Part shown: positions 53,623 to 62,831 of the stretch, piece by piece
Position numbering within the stretch: position 1 is the first letter of the stretch
Layout of the letters: the number at the start of each line of letters is the position of its first letter
Origin: Chitinophaga deserti
Lineage (GTDB): Bacteria; Bacteroidota; Bacteroidia; Chitinophagales; Chitinophagaceae
Reading direction: 5' to 3'
NCBI RefSeq assembly: GCF_003149455.1
Contig: NZ_QFFK01000004.1
Span: forward strand, 1 to 64,000
Length of the DNA: 64,000 bases
The notes under the pieces: model-generated
What the model saw: only the letters and a program-made list of their open reading frames with translations
The model's database searches: none
What the model was told of the DNA's origin: nothing
Program-made: the position numbers and the translations under genes

Positions 53623-55086
53623 ATGCGCATACCCATCGAACGGCAGAAGACCAAGATTACACCCGACCTTAAACGTGTGGTGGCACGGTTCTTCTTTAAT
53701 GGTGACGCCCGGGCAAAGGGCGTTATCCTGAAAGTAACTGAGATGTCTGACACGGATGTGGAAGGCGCAATTAATCCTATCCTCCGCGAGTTCTCGCGAA
53801 GGCACCGGAACATCACCCGGATCTTTGAGCGGCATGCCGATAAGGTAAAACCCCTCGTAGAAGCACTGGGCCTCGATTTTGAAGGACTGGGCATGAAAAG
53901 GAAACTCCTGATCGGGTCTTATTTCACCAACGAGTTTTCCATTGAATCGGCGGCGTTCTTTAACCCGTCTATCGTGGAAGATCCGGACCAGAGCAATCTC
54001 GAAGAAGGAGAGAAACGCGTAGTTCTGAGCTTCCGCGCAGTGGGCGAAGGGCACGTGTCATCCATCGTTTTCCGTCAGGCAATTGTGGACCGCGATAACA
54101 ACGTTACCATTGTTCCGGCGGGGAATTATGTGGACGAACCGGATATAATCCGCAACACAATTTATCAGAAACAGATATTCTTCCAGAACGCAGTCTCCAT
54201 CCGCCTGCCCGATTCCGTTTTCCGCGAAGTGGCCGCTTCCCTGCCCGATACATTTGATTACGTGGGACTTAAAAAGGTGATCCGGGATATGCAGCAGCGT
54301 TACCAGGTAGATCATTTGCTGAAACGCAACCTGGAACGGCTGTTGTGGCTGGCCGACAGCTATTACGAAATCAACTTTTCCCTGGATACTGATATTTCCG
54401 ACCGGGTGATTTTCCCATATTCCGATGCAGAAAGCAGGGGGATAGAAGATGCCCGTTTCGTGAAATACACCGGCGATACAAGTGGCGTTACCTATTACGC
54501 CACCTATACCGCGTTTGATGGAATTACCATCCAGCCAAAGCTCCTGGCCACGAGGGATTTCTATCATTTCAAGATCATGCCGCTGTATGGAGAAGGTGCG
54601 CAGAACAAGAACCTGGCGCTCTTTCCCCGGAAGATCAAAGGGAAATACGCCATGATGTCGCGCATCGACGGGATCAACAATTACATCATGTATTCCGATA
54701 AGATCAATATCTGGGAAAACCCTGAGATACTTCAAACACCTAAATACCCCTGGGAGTTTGTGCAGATCGGCAATTGCGGCTCACCCATCGAAACACCCGA
54801 TGGCTGGCTGGTAATCACCCACGGTGTAGGGCCTATGCGTACCTACTGCCTCGGTGCCACACTGCTGGATCTGGAAGATCCCCAGATCGAGATAGGCCGC
54901 CTCCGCGAGCCGCTCATCATCCCCAATAAAGACGAACGCGAAGGGTACGTGCCCAACGTCCTCTACAGCTGCGGCGCCCTTATTCATAATGAAGAGCTGC
55001 TCATACCATACGGACTGTCTGACTACGCATCCACCTTCGCGACGGTGCATTTAAAAGATCTGCTAAAAAGAGTGAAGGAAGGCTAG
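53623..55086 (+). CDS. GH130-family mannoside phosphorylase/hydrolase-like protein
   Basis: A 487-residue protein from ATG 53623 (MRIPIERQKTKITPDLKRVV); the frame is open from 53584. It has the GH130 five-bladed propeller: GSYFTNEFSIESAAFFNPSI, VVLSFRAVGEGHVSSIVFRQ, the ESRGIEDARFVKY phrase that carries the conserved Asp, and GPMRTYCLGATLLDLEDP. Characterised GH130 enzymes act on beta-mannosides, by phosphorolysis or hydrolysis. The long N-terminal ~90 residues place it among the larger members. It follows glgC by 32 bp and is probably in that operon, and it is convergent with two GT4 genes, sharing a CTAG for both stops. Confidence 0.85.
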   Translation: MRIPIERQKTKITPDLKRVVARFFFNGDARAKGVILKVTEMSDTDVEGAINPILREFSRRHRNITRIFERHADKVKPLVEALGLDFEGLGMKRKLLIGSYFTNEFSIESAAFFNPSIVEDPDQSNLEEGEKRVVLSFRAVGEGHVSSIVFRQAIVDRDNNVTIVPAGNYVDEPDIIRNTIYQKQIFFQNAVSIRLPDSVFREVAASLPDTFDYVGLKKVIRDMQQRYQVDHLLKRNLERLLWLADSYYEINFSLDTDISDRVIFPYSDAESRGIEDARFVKYTGDTSGVTYYATYTAFDGITIQPKLLATRDFYHFKIMPLYGEGAQNKNLALFPRKIKGKYAMMSRIDGINNYIMYSDKINIWENPEILQTPKYPWEFVQIGNCGSPIETPDGWLVITHGVGPMRTYCLGATLLDLEDPQIEIGRLREPLIIPNKDEREGYVPNVLYSCGALIHNEELLIPYGLSDYASTFATVHLKDLLKRVKEG

Positions 55087-56132
55087 CGCAACATTGCGCC
55101 GGCCTTTACGCCCGCAGGGCTTGCTTTCCGCAATACGCGTTCGTAAACTGCCAGGTAATCATCTACCATACTATCCACACTAAACCGGGACAATGCCCAG
55201 TTGCGGCACTGTTGCCGGTCGATAGCGGCAATATCCGTTACGGCTGCAGCTGCAGTTGCGGCATCCTTTACGAGGTACCCTGTTTCTCCTGATTTAATCA
55301 ATTCCGGCATAGAGCCACGGTTGTAGGCTATCACGGGTGTTCCGCACATCATGGCCTCAGCCACGCTCAGGCCGAAAGGCTCATCGAAGTAGATGGGATG
55401 CAGCAGGGCATAAGCGTTACCTAACAGCCGGTTGCGCTCTTCTGATCCTGCAGCGCCAACATATTGAACACGTTCCCCATCGATATGAGGCGCTATCTGT
55501 TCCCGGAAATAAGTTTCGTCCTGTACAATACCTGCCATAATGAGTTTGCGGCCGGTGAGCTGTGCAATGGAGATAGCGTCGTGCGCGCCTTTGTGCGGGT
55601 GGAACCTGCCGAAGAATAACAGATAATCTTCCGGCTCAGGCTGGTAATCGAACTGGCGGGGATCAATGCCGTTATACACGGTGGCGGCGTATTGCAGGGC
55701 CGGATGCCGGTTGGCTTCGCTGATGGCTACATAATGCGAGATATCGTTATAGCGTTCGAACACGGGTACGATCTTCTCCGAAGAAAAGCCGTGGATGGTA
55801 GTAACCATCGGTGTGCGGATGAGGCGGCTGTAAGTAAGGGGGAGGAAATCGAAGTGGTTATGGATGATATCGAATTGATGCGCCTGCTCCATCAGGTTAC
55901 TGATGTGCATGCATTCCATCACTTTTGCATCAAGGGTACGGTCTTCTTCATACCCCTGCGGACAAACTGCTTCCAGTCTGGCACTCGTGATGGAGTTGGC
56001 GGTGGCGAACAACGTAACGTCCAGGCCCCGGTTAACGAGGCCTTCGGCTACGCCGGACGCGATCAGTTCCCATGGCCCGTAGTGCACGGGAGGTGTACGC
56101 CAGGCCACGGGGGAGAGGATCGCTATTTTCAT
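55083..56132 (-). CDS. GT4 glycosyltransferase
   Basis: A 349-residue GT-B enzyme. MKIAILSPVAWRTPPVHYGP, WELIASGVAEGL and TTIHGFSSEKIVPVFERYND are in the acceptor half; YLLFFGRFHPHKGAHDAISI and the E-x7-E nucleotide-sugar motif EPFGLSVAEAMMCGTPVIAY are in the donor half. The pattern PVHYGPWE is common to GT4 proteins found beside GH130. It transfers a sugar from a nucleotide donor; acceptor and sugar (possibly mannose) are not known. It starts immediately after the stop of the next upstream gene (TAA then ATG, no gap), so the two are translationally coupled. Confidence 0.9.
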   Translation of the reverse strand: MKIAILSPVAWRTPPVHYGPWELIASGVAEGLVNRGLDVTLFATANSITSARLEAVCPQGYEEDRTLDAKVMECMHISNLMEQAHQFDIIHNHFDFLPLTYSRLIRTPMVTTIHGFSSEKIVPVFERYNDISHYVAISEANRHPALQYAATVYNGIDPRQFDYQPEPEDYLLFFGRFHPHKGAHDAISIAQLTGRKLIMAGIVQDETYFREQIAPHIDGERVQYVGAAGSEERNRLLGNAYALLHPIYFDEPFGLSVAEAMMCGTPVIAYNRGSMPELIKSGETGYLVKDAATAAAAVTDIAAIDRQQCRNWALSRFSVDSMVDDYLAVYERVLRKASPAGVKAGAMLR

Positions 56133-58406
56133 TTATCCGATTTTACTGATGATGTTGGTGGAAATGATTGTTGTGCGTACGGGCTTTTCCTGTTTCGGAA
56201 GCGCCTCACAGCAGTTAAGCACGGTAAGGTGCGAGATGAAGTACGCCAGCGTTGATTCTGCACCCTGGTTACGGTTAAGTCCTTCGGCAGACAGGCCGTC
56301 GCAGCAACCATGTGTTTCATGGTCGTACAGCGGTATGCGAAGCACGTTTTCACCGAGGAACCACTGGTAGCAATGCACCATTTTCTCTAAGTAGGTTGCA
56401 TCGCCCGTAACAGCATGGGCCTGGCGGTAGAGGAGTACCATGGCCATGGTTTCGATCGCCTGCTGGTCAAATACAGGGCAGGCGCCACCTTCGCAGTGCC
56501 AGCCATTGTTGCCCACTGGTGAAAAATAACCATGCACCATGGTGAGGTTTTCCAGGAAGGATAGGCTTTCTAATGCAATTTCGCGCCACCGTTCGTTACC
56601 CGTTACTTCAGCCGCATGCAACAAAGCGAGGGGGAGGATGCCGTTGTCGTACGTCATCGACTTCTCATACCAGCGCCATTCCCGGGTGGAATTACGTTCC
56701 CAGGCATCGGTCATGGGCAGAACAAGCCGTTCGAGCACATGGAACATACCCTCATCTGCCGGGTGCTGCATCAGATAATGGCATACGCCGATTACTGTGT
56801 TGGCGCGGCCGCGCAGGTGCTCCAGCGCATCAAAGTGCTGGATGGAACGGTGGTACAGTTCGTAAGCGAACTCGCGGTAAGAATTGTTGGGGGCAAACCG
56901 GATGAGATAGCCCAGTGCCCAGACGGTGCGGCCGAAGGAGTCTTCGGAGCCAACCTCGTCCAGGTACTGACGGCTGAAGCTGAGGAAATTCCGGAAGTTA
57001 CCCTCCGGTGTTTGCATATAATGGATGAAACTGAGATAAACGGGTAAGAGCTCCGGGCCTTCTTTTCCCTTACGGTATTGCTGCGCCATGAGGAGCATCA
57101 TCAGTGCCCGGGCATTATCATCCACACAATAGCCCTCTTTCAGATTGGGAATACCGTACTTGGCGTGCTGAACGATACCGGTATCGTCTGTCAGCCGGCG
57201 GATGTGGGTAAGGTTAAGCGGAGGTAAAGCCGCTGCGTCGGGCATGGGGGGAGCCAATTGCTTTGGGCGGGGAGTGCTGCGTACTTTCATAGCCAGCTGC
57301 AGGTATCTGCCACCCATCCGGCTCCATTGCAGCTCCCGGCCATAGGCGAGCGCGTTTGTTCGGAGTGCCTCCAGTTTAGCCGGCTCGTCGAACAGGGAAA
57401 GGATCAGCTGTCCGAGTGCTTCATGCTGTGCAAAGCCGAAAAGCCTGCCACGTCCTTCTGCCAGTAACTCACGGGCATACCAGTAGGGGGTAGACAATAC
57501 GGCTGCGCCTGCACCCATAGCATAGGTGAGCGTGCCGCTCGTAATCTGTGCCTCACTGAGGTAAGGTGTAACGTATATCTGGCTGCAGGTGAGCCATGCA
57601 AACAGGTCATTTTCAGACAGGAACTCGTCGAGGAACATGACATGGTCTTCAACACCCAGGTCTTTTCCCAGTTGTTTTAAACTGTTACGGTATTCCTCAC
57701 CCGCATGGCGGAGCACAGCGGGATGGGTTTTACCGGCTACCACATACATCACATCCGGGTGGCGCTCTATAACCTGCGGCAGGGCGTTTATAACCGTCTC
57801 GATACCTTTATTCCTGCTGAGCAGGCCAAAGGTGAATATCACTTTGCGTTCGCGGAGTGCTTCCGGTACCACCTCGGTACAGATGGTGAGTTTTTCGAAG
57901 TCGGGAACACCATGCGGAATGAATGAAATCTTTTCCGCAGGAACTTCATAAATATCTTCAAGGAAAGAAATCGCGAGGCGGCTCATCACGACAACGCGTG
58001 CTGCCTGCCGCGATATTTCGCGGACGATGCTTTTCTGTAAATAGGAGGGTGCTTTCAGCACCGTATGGAAAGTGGTAATGAAAGGTACTTTCAGTTTATG
58101 GAGGAAAGGGAGGAGGAAGATGCCGCTTTCACCGCCGAAGATGCCGAACTCATGCTGCACTACTACCAGATCAACTCCATTATCATTCACCCAGCTGGCG
58201 GCATCCAGGTAATCCTGCATATGGTACTGCCGTACAGTGAAGGTGACTTCGGGCGGGTAGTCATAAACCTGTCCCTCGTCGTTCATGGCTATGACACAAA
58301 CTTCCGGTGTTGTTTCCTGGCACTTCATGGCCTTGATCAGGTGCTCTGTAAATGTTGCTATTCCGCACTCACGGGGGTAATACGAAGCTATATATGCAAT
58401 CTTCAT
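56133..58406 (-). CDS. GT4 glycosyltransferase fused to an all-alpha (alpha/alpha)-barrel-like domain
   Basis: A 757-residue protein. Residues 1-~380 form a GT4 enzyme: IASYYPRECGIATFTEHLIK, QHEFGIFGGESGIFLLPFLH, TFGLLSRNKGIETVINALPQ and the donor-site TSGTLTYAMGAGAAVLSTPY. Residues ~410-757 form a helical repeat domain with barrel-type phrases: LTHIRRLTDDTGIVQHAKYG, GYCVDDNARALMMLLMAQQY, EDSFGRTVWALGYLIRFAP, GACPVFDQQAIETMAMVLLY. The acidic and aromatic residues resemble carbohydrate-active (alpha/alpha)6 barrels, so it could be a glycosidase-like or acceptor-binding module. It is the first gene of the two-gene GT operon, convergent with glgA-glgC-GH130. Confidence 0.85.
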   Translation of the reverse strand: MKIAYIASYYPRECGIATFTEHLIKAMKCQETTPEVCVIAMNDEGQVYDYPPEVTFTVRQYHMQDYLDAASWVNDNGVDLVVVQHEFGIFGGESGIFLLPFLHKLKVPFITTFHTVLKAPSYLQKSIVREISRQAARVVVMSRLAISFLEDIYEVPAEKISFIPHGVPDFEKLTICTEVVPEALRERKVIFTFGLLSRNKGIETVINALPQVIERHPDVMYVVAGKTHPAVLRHAGEEYRNSLKQLGKDLGVEDHVMFLDEFLSENDLFAWLTCSQIYVTPYLSEAQITSGTLTYAMGAGAAVLSTPYWYARELLAEGRGRLFGFAQHEALGQLILSLFDEPAKLEALRTNALAYGRELQWSRMGGRYLQLAMKVRSTPRPKQLAPPMPDAAALPPLNLTHIRRLTDDTGIVQHAKYGIPNLKEGYCVDDNARALMMLLMAQQYRKGKEGPELLPVYLSFIHYMQTPEGNFRNFLSFSRQYLDEVGSEDSFGRTVWALGYLIRFAPNNSYREFAYELYHRSIQHFDALEHLRGRANTVIGVCHYLMQHPADEGMFHVLERLVLPMTDAWERNSTREWRWYEKSMTYDNGILPLALLHAAEVTGNERWREIALESLSFLENLTMVHGYFSPVGNNGWHCEGGACPVFDQQAIETMAMVLLYRQAHAVTGDATYLEKMVHCYQWFLGENVLRIPLYDHETHGCCDGLSAEGLNRNQGAESTLAYFISHLTVLNCCEALPKQEKPVRTTIISTNIISKIG

Positions 58407-58584
58407 AAGATAAATTGTTTTTTCAATGCTATGTGTAGAAAACCGTTCGGGTTAACGTAGATTTTACAAATAGAGCGCCAGATTGTTGTGACAATTCAAT
58501 CGGGAGGGAGGGGGCTTTGTGATAAGTGGCAGAAATGGCAGTGGGGAAATGTGTAGATTCGTAATGGTTTAATGACGTAAATTC

Positions 58585-60219
58585 GTGTCCTCAAATTTTG
58601 ATTCAGTGATTCAACATATCAATCCGGCGATTGCTTTCCATACGATACCGATTGCAGAAACAGGTTACTTCAGTCCTATCATCGCCAATTTCCTCTCCGG
58701 ACAGGCGCCCCTGCGCGACTTTTACGAATACAATCCGGCCGCTCCAGACTTTGCCATGGCTATGAAGGTGAAGGAAGGGCAGGCCCTCCGCCGGGACATT
58801 CTGGCAGAAACCCTCTATCAGCAATACCGCCACCTGGAAATCAGGGAGGAAGTACGCGCTAACATAGGGCTGTTACAGGCTACCAACACCTTTACCGTCT
58901 GTACTGCCCATCAGCCCAACATTTTTACCGGTTATCTTTATTTCGTATATAAGATTCTTCAAACAGTCAAACTGTCGCGCGATCTCGCACTGCAGTATCC
59001 TGGCAAGCACTTCGTTCCCGTGTATTACATGGGCAGTGAAGATGCCGACCTCGACGAACTGGGCTCCATTTTCCTGGACGGGCGCAAGCTTACCTGGGAA
59101 ACGGACCAGACCGGCGCAGTAGGACGTATGCGTACGGAAGGATTGGAGGAGATGATTAAATCCATCGGCGACAGCATCGGTTACCTGCCGCATGCCCCCG
59201 AGCTGCTGGAAACCCTCCGTAAAGCCTATTTAGGGCACGGAAACATCCAGGAGGCCACCCTGAGCCTCGTAAACGACCTTTTCGGCTGTTACGGCCTCGT
59301 AGTGCTCATTCCTGACCATCCCAACTTTAAACGGCAGCTGATTCCCGTCATGAAGGAAGAGCTGCTGGAACAAAGCTCCGAGAAGATTGTCACTAAAACA
59401 ATCGACAAACTGGCAGCCCATTTTAAGGTTCAGGCTACTCCGCGAGAAATAAATCTTTTCTATCTCCGCGATTATCAACGCGAAAGAATCGTTAAAGATG
59501 GGGAAGTGTGGAAAGTATTACACACCCCACTGTCCTTTACACGCGACGAATTGCTCGCTGAACTGGAGGCCAACCCGGAGCGTTTCAGTCCTAACGTGAT
59601 CCTCCGTGGCATTTTACAGGAAACAATCCTTCCTAATATCGCTTTTATCGGCGGTGGCGGTGAAGTAGCGTACTGGCTCGAACTGAAAGATCTTTTCCAT
59701 CACCATAAAGTACCGTACCCCGCGGTGCTGCTGCGCAACTCCTTCCTCTGGGTGCGCCGGGAAGAACACGCCCGTCTGTCAAAGCTGGGCCTTTCTCCCG
59801 ATGCGCTTTTTGAAGACACCGGTCTCCTCATCAGCAAGTTCGTTCACGCCCATACGAACGCCAGCCTCGTGCTGCGCGATGAATATGCTGCCGTGGAAAA
59901 GCTGTTTAACGAACTGGAAGAAAAAGCGAAGCAAATTGATATAACACTGGGCGCCAGCGTGAATGCGGAGCGATCCAGGGCTGTTAAATCCATCGGGAAG
60001 CTGGAACATAAGTTCCTGCGTGCGGAAAAGAAGAAGTTTGCCTGGCAAACGGAGCAGATACAAACGGTGAAAGACCGCCTTTTCCCTGGTAACTCCCTGC
60101 AGGAGCGGAAGGAAAACCTGCTGCCTTACTATGCGGAATACGGGCCGGCGTTCTTCGATCATATCCTGCAATTCTCCATCCCCGTCACCGATCAGTTCAT
60201 CATCGTAACGGAACTGTAA
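58585..60219 (+). CDS. bshC: Bacillithiol synthase, cysteine-adding enzyme BshC
   Basis: A 544-residue protein that adds cysteine to glucosaminyl-malate to complete bacillithiol, the main low-mass thiol of many Bacteroidota and Firmicutes. Start is GTG at 58585; the ATG at 58571 is out of frame. BshC signatures are VCTAHQPNIFTGYLYFVYKI, HFVPVYYMGSEDADLDELGS, ANPERFSPNVILRGILQETI and IAFIGGGGEVAYWLELKDLF, and the coiled C-terminus (VNAERSRAVKSIGKLEHKFL) is present. Length is normal. The other bsh genes are not in the window. It is convergent with the FUSC gene with four bases between the stops. Confidence 0.95.
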   Translation: MSSNFDSVIQHINPAIAFHTIPIAETGYFSPIIANFLSGQAPLRDFYEYNPAAPDFAMAMKVKEGQALRRDILAETLYQQYRHLEIREEVRANIGLLQATNTFTVCTAHQPNIFTGYLYFVYKILQTVKLSRDLALQYPGKHFVPVYYMGSEDADLDELGSIFLDGRKLTWETDQTGAVGRMRTEGLEEMIKSIGDSIGYLPHAPELLETLRKAYLGHGNIQEATLSLVNDLFGCYGLVVLIPDHPNFKRQLIPVMKEELLEQSSEKIVTKTIDKLAAHFKVQATPREINLFYLRDYQRERIVKDGEVWKVLHTPLSFTRDELLAELEANPERFSPNVILRGILQETILPNIAFIGGGGEVAYWLELKDLFHHHKVPYPAVLLRNSFLWVRREEHARLSKLGLSPDALFEDTGLLISKFVHAHTNASLVLRDEYAAVEKLFNELEEKAKQIDITLGASVNAERSRAVKSIGKLEHKFLRAEKKKFAWQTEQIQTVKDRLFPGNSLQERKENLLPYYAEYGPAFFDHILQFSIPVTDQFIIVTEL

Positions 60220-60223
60220 ATCA

Positions 60224-62455
60224 TCAGTCGGTAATCTCGGCCCCGCGAATGGCGGCCTTCTTCATGTCTTTCAGGACGGTATGCAGCGCCTGGAGCTGAT
60301 CGCGTACATGCTTAATTTCCAGCATTTCCGCACGCTCCGTAGTATGTCCCTGGCCCTGGTTGATCTGCTCCTGCCGTACGGTAATGAGCTGTGTAAGCCT
60401 GTCTTCCAGCGAATGGAAGGCGGAAGGCACCTCAGGATCGCTGCCCCAAGTTCCCGCATTTACATATTCAGCCACCTGGTCCATCAGCAGGTTGAGATAA
60501 AGGAGGATATCCTTATACTCCGGCCGCTGGTATTCCAGCCGGTGCTGCAGTGCGTAGGCAGATAGCTGGGCGATGTGGCTGGAGAGGGAATGGCTCAGCA
60601 CCACGAAATGATACAGCTGGGAGCCGTGTTTCTGTTTGCTCTTTGGTTCCGACAGCATCCGCTGGAAAGCGGAGGTAAGGTTGGCCGTGGATACGTGTAC
60701 ATCTTTCCGTGCCAGCTTGTAGGCGATAAGGCTGAAAGGCTTGTCTGTATACAAGTTGGTTACTTCCCGGAGGTATTGCTGGTTGGCAATCATTGTTTTT
60801 ACCATGTAATCGGGGAGGAAGCGGTATTCCCAGCTGGGCCAGAAGATGTAGTTAAACAGGAAGGCGATGCCTCCGCCGATCACGGTATCCAGCACACGCT
60901 GGGTTACATTGTCGAAATCGGCCGGGTGGAGGAAGTGGAGCAGGAATACTATAAATGGTGTCATAAACACCACGCTCGTAATATAATGGTACGTCTGGAA
61001 GCTGTAAGCACCCAGAATGCAGATGAGCATGACGGAGAAGATGACCACGTCGTTCTTGGTCAGGTACAGGATGCCCGCGGCACAGAAAGCGCCGATGAGC
61101 GTGCCTATGATACGCTGGTAACTACGGGTTTTGGTGAGACTGAAACCGGGTTTCATGATCACCATGATTGTGAGCAGGATCCAGTAGGTTTTGCTCAGGT
61201 GCAGCAGGTGCCCCAGCATAAAGCCCGCCACCATCGCCAATGCCGTACGCAGGGCGTGGCGGAAGATGTGGGAATTGAAGGTGAGGTTGTTGCGGAAAGT
61301 TTCCACATCGTAACGCTGCCGCGTGGTGAACTTGGACAGCTCCAGCTGATGGTCGAACGAGGCCTCCTTAGCCCTTTCCAGCCGGGTGAGGCGGTGGAGG
61401 TTATAGAGGCGCTGGGCGATATGCTCGAGGTTATCGAATATACTGTCGAAGGGAATAAGGTCTGCCCGTTCCCGTAGTGTGGCAAACGACGACTGGTGGG
61501 CTTTAAACGCCCTGCGGGATTTTTCCAGCTCTAGTTTAAGGTTCACATGCGGCATAGACCGTAATCCGGCAGATACGGCGATGCCAATATTATCCAGCTC
61601 ATCGGCAAACTGTACAATGGTGTGCTGCAGCTGTTCGATGACCTGTGTACCGGCGAAGCGCTTTTGAAGAGAGGTATAATCGATCTGGGAGGCCATGAAC
61701 TGCTCGTGCATATCCACCAGGTCGAGGAAAATGAGCACCATGCTTTTGGAAATGGAGGTGGTTCCCTGCTGGGCGGAGCGCATTTTAAGCAACAGTTCCC
61801 GCACGGCTTCCATTTTCTCATTCACGATCACCTGCTGGGCAAGTACATCCCTGTAAGTGGTGGTAATATCTTTTTCGGGGCGGTAGAAGTCGGCCCGGAG
61901 GCGGAGGTATTTAGCGGTTTGCTGGATGCAGTCGCCCAGCGTTTGCTGCACCGTCAGGTAAGGCCTGATCTGCCAGAGGAGGAGAGCCAGGAGGGCATAC
62001 CATATGGAGCCGCTGAGGGTGTACAGGGAAACATGGATGGCCTGTTGCCAGGTAAGGCTTTCAGCCATGACGGATACCATCACGAGGAGGCCCCCCACGC
62101 CGATGTTGCCGCCACGGTTGCCGTAAATGAGCAGCATACTGTAAAAGAAGCTGCAAAGGCCTACCCAAACCACGAGTGCCGGGGTGTAGGGCAGGAGCAG
62201 GCCCGTGCCGAGGGCGGTGAGGAATATCAGGATGGTGCTGATAATCAGTCCGTTCCGCTTATGAATAATAGTGCCGGGAACATCCGCCAGGGCGGTGCAG
62301 AGGGCACCCATGGAGATGGCGATACCTGTGGTGAGGTGGCCGCTAAGACCGAAAATAAGGGAGGGAACAACCACGCTCAGTGTAGTGCGCAGGCCGTTGC
62401 TGAAATGGTAACTAAAAATAAAGGCTTTCGCTTCTTTGGTCCAACGTTCTTGCAT
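60224..62455 (-). CDS. FUSC-family (YccS/YhfK-like) inner-membrane protein
   Basis: A protein of ~743 residues from ATG 62455 (MQERWTKEAKAFIFSYHFSN); the frame is open to 62485. Two blocks of about six membrane helices each (~25-185 and ~420-540), separated and followed by large helical cytosolic parts, are the FUSC pattern. Helix clues: SVVVPSLIFGLSGHLTTGIA, then MKPGFSLTKTRSYQRIIGTL and IGAFCAAGILY in the second block, the family's typical MKPGFS phrase. Related proteins include efflux permeases such as the AaeB type, but no substrate is known. It lies alone on the minus strand. Confidence 0.9.
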   Translation of the reverse strand: MQERWTKEAKAFIFSYHFSNGLRTTLSVVVPSLIFGLSGHLTTGIAISMGALCTALADVPGTIIHKRNGLIISTILIFLTALGTGLLLPYTPALVVWVGLCSFFYSMLLIYGNRGGNIGVGGLLVMVSVMAESLTWQQAIHVSLYTLSGSIWYALLALLLWQIRPYLTVQQTLGDCIQQTAKYLRLRADFYRPEKDITTTYRDVLAQQVIVNEKMEAVRELLLKMRSAQQGTTSISKSMVLIFLDLVDMHEQFMASQIDYTSLQKRFAGTQVIEQLQHTIVQFADELDNIGIAVSAGLRSMPHVNLKLELEKSRRAFKAHQSSFATLRERADLIPFDSIFDNLEHIAQRLYNLHRLTRLERAKEASFDHQLELSKFTTRQRYDVETFRNNLTFNSHIFRHALRTALAMVAGFMLGHLLHLSKTYWILLTIMVIMKPGFSLTKTRSYQRIIGTLIGAFCAAGILYLTKNDVVIFSVMLICILGAYSFQTYHYITSVVFMTPFIVFLLHFLHPADFDNVTQRVLDTVIGGGIAFLFNYIFWPSWEYRFLPDYMVKTMIANQQYLREVTNLYTDKPFSLIAYKLARKDVHVSTANLTSAFQRMLSEPKSKQKHGSQLYHFVVLSHSLSSHIAQLSAYALQHRLEYQRPEYKDILLYLNLLMDQVAEYVNAGTWGSDPEVPSAFHSLEDRLTQLITVRQEQINQGQGHTTERAEMLEIKHVRDQLQALHTVLKDMKKAAIRGAEITD

Positions 62456-62735
62456 TGCGGGCAAAATTACGAATAATGCTGGCATCCCCTACGGGAGAAT
62501 GGGCAGTCAGTATCGATTCGATTGTGAGCGTATTTTGTTCGTTATCAGTAAGATAGTGTATATTGATTACAATTGCAGTGCATAAATTATCCCCATGTGT
62601 GTATAAATTCCTTATCCACATTATAGGGTTTGCAACTAACTTACTGTGAATTGATCGAATGCCCCGGATGCCATATCTGAAAACCGCCGCCACGGCAGGC
62701 AACCCCGCTCAGTGCTGGAATCAGCAGAATTCGAT

Positions 62736-62743
62736 TATCTTTG
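62736..62743 (+). promoter_or_regulatory. -7 element before smc
   Basis: TATCTTTG is an exact TAnnTTTG match. A start site about ten bases further would leave ~80 bases before the GTG at 62832, or ~16 before an in-frame ATG at 62766. No clear -33 element. Confidence 0.45.
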
Positions 62744-62831
62744 GCGGCCAAATCATGGCGGAGGAATGTTCCGGGGGAATGCAATTCCGGGGGATTTCCG
62801 ATCCATCTTTTTCATTCGTAATCCGACAAAT

